DNA of 64,000 nucleotides, taken from Actinomycetes bacterium. GTDB taxonomy: Bacteria > Actinomycetota > Actinomycetes > Mycobacteriales > Mycobacteriaceae. Under the pieces are notes generated by a model that saw only the letters and a program-made list of their open reading frames with translations, did not search any database and was not told where the DNA came from. Position numbers and translations under genes: made by a program. The stretch is from contig JAEYMI010000014.1 of assembly GCA_023461275.1 (NCBI GenBank), positions 1 through 64,000 of the forward strand, written 5' to 3'. Positions within the stretch are counted from its first letter, which is position 1, and every line of letters begins with the position of its first letter. Of the stretch, positions 57,987 through 64,000 are shown piece by piece.

Positions 57987-59510
57987 GTGGCTGTTTACGC
58001 GAAGCCCGGCACATCCGGTTCGGTCATGAGCTTTGAATCCCGGTACGACAACTGGATCGGCGGCCAGTGGACGCCCCCGGTCAAGGGTCAGTACTTCGAG
58101 AATCCGTCACCGGTCGACGGCAAGACGTTCTGCGAGGTCGCACGCTCGACCGCCGAGGACATCGACCTCGCCCTTGACGCCGCACACAAGGCCGCGCCGC
58201 AGTGGGGCAAGCTGGCCGTCGCCGAGCGCTCGCTGATCCTGCTGCGCATCGCCGACCGCATGGAGGAGAACCTCGAGAAGATCGCCGTCGCCGAGACCTG
58301 GGACAACGGCAAGGCCGTCCGCGAGACCCTGGCCGCCGACATCCCGCTGGCCATCGACCACTTCCGCTACTTCGCCGGCGCACTGCGCGCCCAGGAGGGC
58401 TCGATCTCGGAGGTCGACGAGGACACCGTCGCCTACCACTTCCACGAGCCGCTCGGCGTTGTCGGACAGATCATTCCGTGGAACTTCCCGATCCTGATGG
58501 CCGTCTGGAAGCTCGCGCCGGCCCTGGCCGCGGGCAACGCGGTGGTACTCAAGCCCGCTGAGCAGACCCCGGCGTCGATCCTGTACTTGATGAGCCTCAT
58601 CGCCGACCTGCTGCCGGCCGGAGTTCTCAACATCGTCAACGGCTTCGGCGTCGAGGCGGGCAAGCCGCTCGCGTCGAGCAACCGCATCCGCAAGATCGCC
58701 TTCACCGGTGAGACCACCACCGGCCGCCTGATCATGCAGTACGCCTCGGAGAACCTGATCCCGGTCACCCTGGAGCTGGGCGGCAAGAGCCCCAACATCT
58801 TCTTCGACGACGTCACCGCCAAGGACGACGGCTTCCTCGACCGGGCACTCGAAGGCTTCACGATGTTCGCGCTCAACCAGGGCGAGGTCTGCACCTGCCC
58901 GAGCCGTGCGCTCATCCAGGAGAACATCTACGACGACTTCATCGGTCGCGCCGTGGAGCGCGTCAAGAAGATCAAGCAGGGCAACCCGCTCGACACCGAG
59001 ACCATGATGGGTGCGCAGGCGTCGAACGATCAGTTCGAGAAGATCAGCTCGTACCTGGCCATCGGCAAGGAGGAGGGCGCCAAGGTGCTCGTCGGTGGCG
59101 AGGCCGCTCACCTCGACGGTGACCTGGCCGGCGGCTTCTACATCCAGCCGACGGTCTTCGCCGGCGACAACAAGATGCGCATCTTCCAGGAGGAGATCTT
59201 CGGACCGGTTCTCGCGGTCACCACGTTCTCCGACTACGCCGACGCCATCCACGTCGCCAACGACACCCTCTACGGACTCGGTGCCGGCGTGTGGACCCGC
59301 GACGGCGCGACCGCCTACCGTGCGGGCCGCGAAATCCAGGCCGGCCGAGTGTGGACCAACACCTACCACGACTACCCGGCGCACGCGGCCTTCGGTGGCT
59401 ACAAGCAGTCCGGTATCGGTCGCGAGACACACCTGATGATGCTCGAGCACTATCAGCAGACGAAGAACCTGCTGGTCGGTTACGCTCAGAATGCCAAGGG
59501 CTTCTTCTGA
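57987..59510 (+). CDS. NAD-dependent aldehyde dehydrogenase, ExaC/acetaldehyde dehydrogenase type
   Basis: This 507-residue aldehyde dehydrogenase has [40 protein letters not shown], the base Glu in [13 protein letters not shown], the nucleophile in [20 protein letters not shown], and [17 protein letters not shown] at the end. The GEVCTCPSR segment is the hallmark of the ExaC/AldB acetaldehyde group. It is followed after 13 bases by a DUF779 gene, the usual partner. GAGGAG precedes the GTG at 57987. Codon usage is strongly optimised (GC3 very high), suggesting high expression. Confidence 0.93.
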   Translation: MAVYAKPGTSGSVMSFESRYDNWIGGQWTPPVKGQYFENPSPVDGKTFCEVARSTAEDIDLALDAAHKAAPQWGKLAVAERSLILLRIADRMEENLEKIAVAETWDNGKAVRETLAADIPLAIDHFRYFAGALRAQEGSISEVDEDTVAYHFHEPLGVVGQIIPWNFPILMAVWKLAPALAAGNAVVLKPAEQTPASILYLMSLIADLLPAGVLNIVNGFGVEAGKPLASSNRIRKIAFTGETTTGRLIMQYASENLIPVTLELGGKSPNIFFDDVTAKDDGFLDRALEGFTMFALNQGEVCTCPSRALIQENIYDDFIGRAVERVKKIKQGNPLDTETMMGAQASNDQFEKISSYLAIGKEEGAKVLVGGEAAHLDGDLAGGFYIQPTVFAGDNKMRIFQEEIFGPVLAVTTFSDYADAIHVANDTLYGLGAGVWTRDGATAYRAGREIQAGRVWTNTYHDYPAHAAFGGYKQSGIGRETHLMMLEHYQQTKNLLVGYAQNAKGFF

Positions 59511-59523
59511 GTAGGGATCGACG

Positions 59524-59949
59524 ATGACCACCGAACAGAACATTCCTGATCGGGTGGTCGCCACAGACGCCGCCGTGCAGCTCCTGACGAAGTTAACGGA
59601 GCTGCACGGCGGTCTCATGATCCACCAGTCCGGTGGATGCTGTGACGGCTCTGCCCCGATGTGTTACCCCGTGGGCGAGTACCGGGTCGGGCAGCGCGAC
59701 GTCCTCGTGGGAACAATCGAACTGGCACAACCACTTCCGGACGTCCGTGTCTGGATCAACGGCGACCAGTTCGAACTGTGGAAGCACACCCAACTGATCC
59801 TCGACGTCGTACCCGGCCGTGGTGCCGGGTTCAGCCTCGAGGCACCGGAAGGCGTCCGATTCCTTTCGCGGGCACGAGCTTTCACCGACGAGGAGAACGC
59901 GACGCTGGCGGCCAACCCGCCGTTGACGGGGGCGACCGCCGGGATCTGA
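59524..59949 (+). CDS. DUF779 family protein
   Basis: This 141-residue protein belongs to DUF779, found almost only behind acetaldehyde dehydrogenases. The conserved core is HGGLMIHQSGGCCDGSAPMC, DVLVGTI and VRVWINGDQFELWKHTQLIL, then PGRGAGFSLEAPEGVRFLSR. The Cys-Cys...Cys cluster and His suggest a metal or thiol site, but no activity is known. It is transcribed with the dehydrogenase (13-bp gap). A role in cofactor delivery or sensing for the dehydrogenase is only inference. Confidence 0.9.
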   Translation: MTTEQNIPDRVVATDAAVQLLTKLTELHGGLMIHQSGGCCDGSAPMCYPVGEYRVGQRDVLVGTIELAQPLPDVRVWINGDQFELWKHTQLILDVVPGRGAGFSLEAPEGVRFLSRARAFTDEENATLAANPPLTGATAGI

Positions 59950-60044
59950 GCCCGGCCGGCCAGGCCCATATGAGCCATCCCCCGAACAGGTGAATATGGT
60001 CCTCGGCCGGTCGATGCGCGAGTGCAGTGCACTAGATTGTCGTC

Positions 60045-60811
60045 GTGCGTATTCCTCGATGGCGGGCCACGGCGGCACCGTGGCTGATCGGTTGTGTCGT
60101 GGCAGTGGCCGCGAGCGGATGTTCGATCGGTGCTGTCGGGCAGGATAATTCGGCACCGCCGAGTGTTCCCAAGCCAACCATCCTCATGCCGCTCAGATCC
60201 AGCCAGACAACGCCGTCGGAACCGTCGGCACCGTTTCGCGTCAACGTCGACGGCGTGGGAAGCGAGTCCGGTTTCCGTGCGGAGAGTGTCCTGAAATGGG
60301 CCGGCGACGTGAACAACCGCGATGTGGCGACGCTGACCCGAAAGTGCTGGACGTGGCCGGAATCCTATATCCGACAGCGGTATCTGGGCACCGGTGATCG
60401 CCTGGCGCAAGCAATGACACAACAGCCACAGCCGGCGCAGGCCGGTTACCTTTGGGGTTCGATGGCCGGTGACCATGTCCAGGTGTCGTGGGCAGAGGGT
60501 AAGTCCGACTATGCCTGCCCCAAGGTTTCCTATCCGGCCTACCGGACAATCCCGACGACTACATCGCCTACCGGGTGAAGCGACTGATCCTGCGGGAGCA
60601 AGGCCGACCGGTGAGCCCGTACGACACCGAAAGCAACTACTTCACACGGTGCGGGTACGAGCGGCGCGAACTCAACAATGTTGCTGCGGGAGATCCGAAT
60701 TCGATTCGGGTAGCGTCGGCGGGGGACAGTCGCTGGACGGTGACCGCCGGCACGGTCACCTTCACCCTGCGTGCGGAGAACGGGGAGCCCTGCGTCGTCT
60801 CGGCGGGGTAG
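60045..60811 (+). pseudogene. Lipoprotein gene with a frameshift in its C-terminal half
   Basis: The first frame (60045-60578) starts with GTG or ATG-like codons at MRIPRWRATAAPWLIG, with a lipobox VAASGC (Cys about 26) and a Pro/Ser linker. It continues as an exported domain to YACPKVSYPA and then runs into a short nonsense tail and a stop. In the -1 frame the sequence continues DNPDDYIAYRVKRLILREQG and ends CVVSAG at 60811. The two halves together give one protein of about 255 residues. A single-base loss near 60540-60548, or a sequencing error, explains the break. The function is unknown; Cys are conserved in pattern (SDYACPK, FTRCGYE). The 3' 50 bases are part of the 58-bp direct repeat. 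Confidence 0.72.
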
Positions 60812-60819
60812 TCCGGGCG
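60762..60819. repeat. 58-bp direct repeat, left copy
   Basis: These 58 bp (TCACCCTGCGTGCGGAGAAC to GGTAGTCCGGGCG) recur without a mismatch at 61572-61629, 810 bp away. This copy holds the last codons and stop of the lipoprotein gene. Confidence 0.93.
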
Positions 60820-60874
60820 CCTCTGTGGGCGCTTGATCGCGACTTCATTCAAGCGAGGGAGCCGTCCACCGTAG

Positions 60875-61549
60875 CTAACTGAGAGTGAAAACTGTTGAGC
60901 ACGAGCCGCTTCCACCAATGATGTAGGGCGTCACGTCAACACCCAGAGGCGTCGCACGATATCCTGTGACGCACACATTCCAAGTCTGGCTACTGCCTAC
61001 AACGTCGGACCGGAGGTCGGCGGCAGAAATTGCGCTCCAGCTGACGTCTACGTCGTCGACTCCTGTGACGTTGACTGAAACCGGTGCGACGGTCGCGCTG
61101 CCGACGTGCGTCGGCGTCAGCGCAGGGCGTTGTGTGGCAATAGGAACGCGTGGGGTTTGCTGCACTGTTGCAGGAAGCGTCGTATCCACAGCAGGGTTTG
61201 TGGCTGCAGGCGCTGCTTGTGGGTCGGCATGGTCACCTGGTGCTGCAGTCGTACCGGTAGGGCCCGATTCGCGAGCGGTTGCGGAACCCGAATCAGCGCC
61301 ATCGGCGCCCGACTCAGGAGCAGCGGCTACGTTGCCGGGCAGAGAATGACCTGGGTCGGGTGGTGACGAGGTCGGGGTTTGTCCCGGTGGTCCGAAGCCG
61401 GGAATGCGCCATTCATCGATGCCAGTCCACGCGAAGACCAGGGCAAGCAGTGCCCCGAAAACCGCGACTATCAGCCAGTGTGGTTCATCCTTCAGTTTCT
61501 TCATGCGCCCCCGCCCGGAGTACTCAAGATAGGGCGAGCGTACTGGCAT
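60875..61549 (-). CDS. Membrane-anchored exported protein within the 58-bp-repeat cassette
   Basis: This protein of about 224 residues has a short cytoplasmic start, one membrane helix (LIVAVFGALLALVFAWTGI), a Pro/Ser/Thr/Ala-rich external linker (about 60-150), and a small C-terminal domain with two Cys (TWNVCVTGYR and GSGSCSTVFTL) that could form a disulfide. I do not recognise it. Start choices are ATG 61549 (MPVRSPYLEYSGRGR, GAGG upstream) or ATG 61504 (MKKLKDEPHW). It is opposite in strand to the genes before it and lies entirely between the two copies of the 58-bp repeat, so it may have come in as a cassette. Confidence 0.75.
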   Translation of the reverse strand: MPVRSPYLEYSGRGRMKKLKDEPHWLIVAVFGALLALVFAWTGIDEWRIPGFGPPGQTPTSSPPDPGHSLPGNVAAAPESGADGADSGSATARESGPTGTTAAPGDHADPQAAPAATNPAVDTTLPATVQQTPRVPIATQRPALTPTHVGSATVAPVSVNVTGVDDVDVSWSAISAADLRSDVVGSSQTWNVCVTGYRATPLGVDVTPYIIGGSGSCSTVFTLS

Positions 61550-61571
61550 CCCTACCTCGAAGTATGGGGGC

Positions 61572-61629
61572 TCACCCTGCGTGCGGAGAACGGGGAGCCC
61601 TGCGTCGTCTCGGCGGGGTAGTCCGGGCG
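61572..61629. repeat. 58-bp direct repeat, right copy
   Basis: This is identical to 60762-60819. Here it is not attached to a complete gene: upstream lies the cassette gene start region, and downstream the DHFR-like gene ends at 61632. It is therefore probably a copied gene end. Confidence 0.93.
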
Positions 61630-61631
61630 GG

Positions 61632-62246
61632 CTAGGGTGTGTCGGTCGACATGTCACCCGTCGCGGGCACGCCGTCGGCGAGCGCGTAGCGCAGATACAC
61701 CGTGCCCGTGCGGCAAACCTGCGGCGGTTCAAGCAGTTCCAGGTTCGCCGGGATGGTGCCCTCGGCGAACACCCGCTTCCCGGTACCGAGCAGAATCGGA
61801 TGCACCCATAGGTCGAGGCGGTCGAAAAGCCGTTCACTCAAGAGGGTTTGGACGAGGTTCAGACTTCCCACCACGGTCACGTGCTCGTGTCGGTTGCGAA
61901 TCTCGTCGATTGCGGTCGGCAGGTCCGGGCCCAGATACGACGAGTGCGCCCAGGCCAGCTCCCCTTGGTTGCGGGAGGCCACATACTTGGGAATCCGGTT
62001 GAAGAGCTCGGCGAAGTAGTCGTCTTGGTGCGGCCAGTAGTCGGCGAAGATGTCGTAGGTTCGACGCCCGAGCAGCAATGCGTCGGTGTCGGCGTAGGCG
62101 GCGGCGACCTGTGCGCCGGCGGTCTCGTTCAGCAACGGGGCCTGCCATCCGCCGAACGAGAAGTCCTCTGGGTCCTCGTCGGGCGCGCCCGGCGACTGGC
62201 CGACCAGGTCAAGTGTGCTGAACAGTTCAATCTGGATGATGCCCAT
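61632..62246 (-). CDS. Dihydrofolate reductase/RibD C-terminal domain family protein
   Basis: This 204-residue protein has the RibD_C (DHFR-like) fold: IIQIELFSTLDLVGQSPGAP at the N-terminus, ADTDALLLGRRTYDIFADYW, and VTVVGSLNLVQTLLSERLFD with HPILLGTGKRVFAEG later. These stand-alone proteins are common in actinobacteria and may reduce flavin- or pterin-like substrates with NADPH; the actual substrate is unknown. GGGAG lies seven bases before ATG 62246. Its stop is two bases beyond the 58-bp repeat. Confidence 0.9.
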   Translation of the reverse strand: MGIIQIELFSTLDLVGQSPGAPDEDPEDFSFGGWQAPLLNETAGAQVAAAYADTDALLLGRRTYDIFADYWPHQDDYFAELFNRIPKYVASRNQGELAWAHSSYLGPDLPTAIDEIRNRHEHVTVVGSLNLVQTLLSERLFDRLDLWVHPILLGTGKRVFAEGTIPANLELLEPPQVCRTGTVYLRYALADGVPATGDMSTDTP

Positions 62247-62326
62247 GGTGCTCTCCCGGGGTGGTGTGTTCCGTCGTCGGAGAGGCAGACTAGGCGGGCG
62301 CCGGAGAATCATCGTCGACCGACAAC

Positions 62327-62365
62327 AGCACTGCGGGCCTCCCCCGTCGGAAGGCCCGCAGTGCT
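62327..62365 (-). terminator. Hairpin terminator after the secreted protein gene
   Basis: AGCACTGCGGGCCT (62327-62340) is a perfect 14-bp complement of 62352-62365, with an 11-base loop. It lies 45 bp past the minus-strand stop at 62410 and about 80 bp before the DHFR-like gene on the same strand, so it separates the two transcripts. Confidence 0.82.
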
Positions 62366-62409
62366 CGTCACTCTGATGCACCCGAGGGTCGGTTCACCAG
62401 AGGTCCGGT

Positions 62410-62874
62410 TCACCAGAGGTCGTAGCCGGCGTTGACATTCGGCGAACCGGTGTTGACCTGGGTGTTGATCCAGTACGGCCCGGAGCCGTTACCGAAGACC
62501 GATGTCGATCCGGTGTTGGTGCCCCACGGTCCCTGAGCCATCGAGTAGTTGGCGGTCGGACCGAATACGCCGACCTGATAGCCGACGTCGGTGTTCAGGG
62601 AGCGGCCGAAGGGAGCGGTCGCCACCACGGTCTCGCTGGCGTGAGGTGCCAGCATCTGCTGCGGTGCGTTGACGAACTGGCCGTCGGTGTACTCGGTGCG
62701 CAGCCACTCGAATCGGTTGGTGTGGTTGGTGATCGTCATCGCGACGGTGGGCTGTCCGTGATGGGTGACCGGCAGCGTGCCGGCGTTGGCGGCTCCGGTC
62801 GCGGCGAATCCGATGCCGGTGACAACAGCGGCGGCAGCGACGGCGGCGGTGATCCGACGGGTCTTGGTGTTCAT
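62410..62874 (-). CDS. Small secreted protein of unknown function
   Basis: This 154-residue protein has a signal peptide (basic start MNTKTRR, then AAVAAAAVVTGIGFA, cleavage after GAANA) and a mature part of about 125 residues, with no Cys. Its sequence VAMTITNHTNRFEWLRTEYT, ASETVVATAPFGRSLNTDVG and QVGVFGPTANYSMAQ is rich in Asn, Thr and Gly with alternating beta character. The aromatic ends resemble pore-forming or lectin-like beta sandwiches, but I cannot name a family. AAGGAG precedes ATG 62874. Confidence 0.85.
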   Translation of the reverse strand: MNTKTRRITAAVAAAAVVTGIGFAATGAANAGTLPVTHHGQPTVAMTITNHTNRFEWLRTEYTDGQFVNAPQQMLAPHASETVVATAPFGRSLNTDVGYQVGVFGPTANYSMAQGPWGTNTGSTSVFGNGSGPYWINTQVNTGSPNVNAGYDLW

Positions 62875-63012
62875 GGTGTGCTCCTTGGTGGTGGGCCGGA
62901 GCGCTGCTCGTTCCGGCGACACCAATGACTTTGCCGCGGATCGGGCGCCGACAAACCCCGCCGACCGGTGGATTGACCGGGGGAATCCGATGTCCCCCGA
63001 TCGGTGGATGCG

Positions 63013-64000
63013 TCAGCGATTGGTGACGCGTCCGGCCGTCGGGTCGGGGGCGGGTAGCTGGGTGATCGGGACCTCGGCGATCGCCACGGTCCCGCCGGCC
63101 GGGCGTCGTGACACGGTCAACGTGCCACCCTGCTGCTCAAGGCGCACCCGACGCGACACCAGTCCGATGTGCCCCTCGGCGACGCGGTCCTCGAGATCGC
63201 CGTCGTCGACGCCCCGTCCGTCGTCGACGACCACCACCCGGGCCAGCCCGTCGTCGCATTCGATCGTCAGATCCACCGACCGCGCGTCGGCGTGTTTGAC
63301 GACGTTGGTCAGCAACTCGCGTGCGGTGGCGAACAACATCGGGTCCGACGAGGTGCGCAGTTCGGTCGGCCATCCGGCGGTGTCGACCGAGATCGACAAC
63401 GACGTCCGACGCTCGATCGAGTCGGCCAGATCGGTCAATGCCGCTGCCAGACCGGCAGATTCGAGCACCGCCGGATGAAGCTCGCCGAGCGTGGACCGAA
63501 GCAACCGACTCGCTTCCCGCAAGGCTTCGTCGACGCGCCGCCCGGCCTCGGGATCGGAACCGTCCCGGACGGCGTCGAGTTCCTGGCGGGCCGCGAGCAC
63601 ATACTGCAGCGCACCGTCGTGCAGCTGTTCGGCAAGCTCACGCCGCTCGCGTTCCTCGATGCGCACCGTCTCGTCGAGGAGCTGAGCACGTTGTGCCGCA
63701 AGGGAACCGATCGTGGAGACCCGGGAACGCTGTACCGTCGACAACAGCACGCTACCGAGGGCCAGCGTCGCGATCACCAGTGTCCGCATCGCGATCAACG
63801 ACCACGGCTCGCCGTTCGGTCCACGCGCCAGAGCACTGGAGATGAAGTACACGATGACCGTCGGCACCACCACCGCGGCACTGACCCTCGGCCGCAGCTG
63901 GGTGGCGGCGATCATCGGGACGATCGCGAATCCGTTCACCAAAACATCAGTGGACCAACTGATGTCATCGGATCGGCTCGCCACCGCGATCAGCACCACC
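63013..64000 (-). CDS. NarL-type sensor histidine kinase (N-terminus beyond window)
   Basis: The frame runs off the right edge; 328 residues are visible. Two or three membrane helices (about 20-95) are followed by a HisKA_3 dimerisation domain, RIEERERRELAEQLHDGALQ, with the phospho-acceptor His in the LHDGALQ motif. The HATPase domain comes next, with ATARELLTNVVKHADARSVD as N-box, DGLARVVVVDDGRGVDDGDL, and GHIGLVSRRVRLEQQGGTLT. It would phosphorylate a LuxR-type response regulator, usually adjacent; in the window it is divergent to nothing and its partner must lie to the right or elsewhere. Confidence 0.9.
   Translation of the reverse strand, partial: VVLIAVASRSDDISWSTDVLVNGFAIVPMIAATQLRPRVSAAVVVPTVIVYFISSALARGPNGEPWSLIAMRTLVIATLALGSVLLSTVQRSRVSTIGSLAAQRAQLLDETVRIEERERRELAEQLHDGALQYVLAARQELDAVRDGSDPEAGRRVDEALREASRLLRSTLGELHPAVLESAGLAAALTDLADSIERRTSLSISVDTAGWPTELRTSSDPMLFATARELLTNVVKHADARSVDLTIECDDGLARVVVVDDGRGVDDGDLEDRVAEGHIGLVSRRVRLEQQGGTLTVSRRPAGGTVAIAEVPITQLPAPDPTAGRVTNR

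Noticed and set aside
59975..60000. SigK promoter before the lipoprotein gene at 60045
   Set aside because: CCATCC is present, but the base run 16 positions on (TGGTC) does not match the -10 element.
1..64000. tRNA, rRNA, CRISPR and phage genes
   Set aside because: I looked in the intergenic gaps for clover-leaf or rRNA-like sequence, spaced repeats and phage structural motifs and saw none. A covariance-model search would be needed to exclude small RNAs.

Overview
The window is high-GC DNA from a mycolic-acid-type actinobacterium, most likely Gordonia or a close relative. The grounds are a 13E12/DUF222 HNH nuclease, a mycothiol-dependent formaldehyde dehydrogenase, a LigB-type ATP-dependent DNA ligase, an MPT70/83-like fasciclin lipoprotein, and a sigK-rskA locus with the same gene order as Mycobacterium tuberculosis Rv0444c-Rv0449c. 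No rRNA, tRNA, CRISPR array or classical insertion sequence was seen.

Layout. 0-1.8 kb: the end of a DUF222 HNH gene, a frameshifted DUF2853 gene and a second HNH gene. 1.8-14.1 kb: a catabolic cluster containing a KshB-like reductase, TetR regulator, short PPDK-like phosphotransferase, SDR, aldehyde dehydrogenase, P450, acyl-CoA ligase, winged-helix protein, a PpsA/rifampin-phosphotransferase-like mobile-His protein and SurE. Two intergenic regions of this cluster carry near-identical palindromes (8736-8751 and 13276-13291), so it looks like one TetR regulon. It pairs oxidation and CoA ligation with a split ATP-dependent phosphotransferase and a phosphatase. This is my best candidate for an undescribed system.

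14.4-17.8 kb: a secreted protein, then a fasciclin lipoprotein and a membrane molybdenum oxidoreductase transcribed divergently from two SigK-type promoters. 17.9-25.4 kb: DinB protein, acyl-CoA synthetase with a divergent LuxR regulator, IclR with pobA (4-hydroxybenzoate hydroxylase), a Lys/Ala/Pro-rich Rho_N protein and an unusual LuxR regulator. 25.6-31.1 kb: mycothiol formaldehyde detoxification (mscR plus a metallo-beta-lactamase fold hydrolase), DoxX, SulP transporter and LigB. 31.2-44.5 kb: a continuous 13-kb glycine betaine catabolic operon on the minus strand (gbcA-gbcB-soxB-soxD-soxA-soxG-purU-dmgO-BCCT-iclR), covering uptake and demethylation to glycine with one-carbon disposal.

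44.7-50.7 kb: rskA, sigK, DUF1295, cyclopropane synthase, DUF1365 and flavoprotein, with a third SigK promoter at the head of the operon. Together with the 15.7-kb site, the sigma factor and at least three of its probable promoters lie within 35 kb. 50.7-54.8 kb: YccF, small membrane protein, PAP2, LemA and DUF2207 genes. 55.0-60 kb: a GAF regulator, an AbiEi/DUF559-like nuclease gene flanked on both sides by paired copies of a 70-bp inverted-repeat element, then an ExaC-type aldehyde dehydrogenase with DUF779. 60-64 kb: a frameshifted lipoprotein gene, a gene cassette bounded by a perfect 58-bp direct repeat, a DHFR-like reductase, a small secreted protein and the start of a sensor kinase cut by the window edge.
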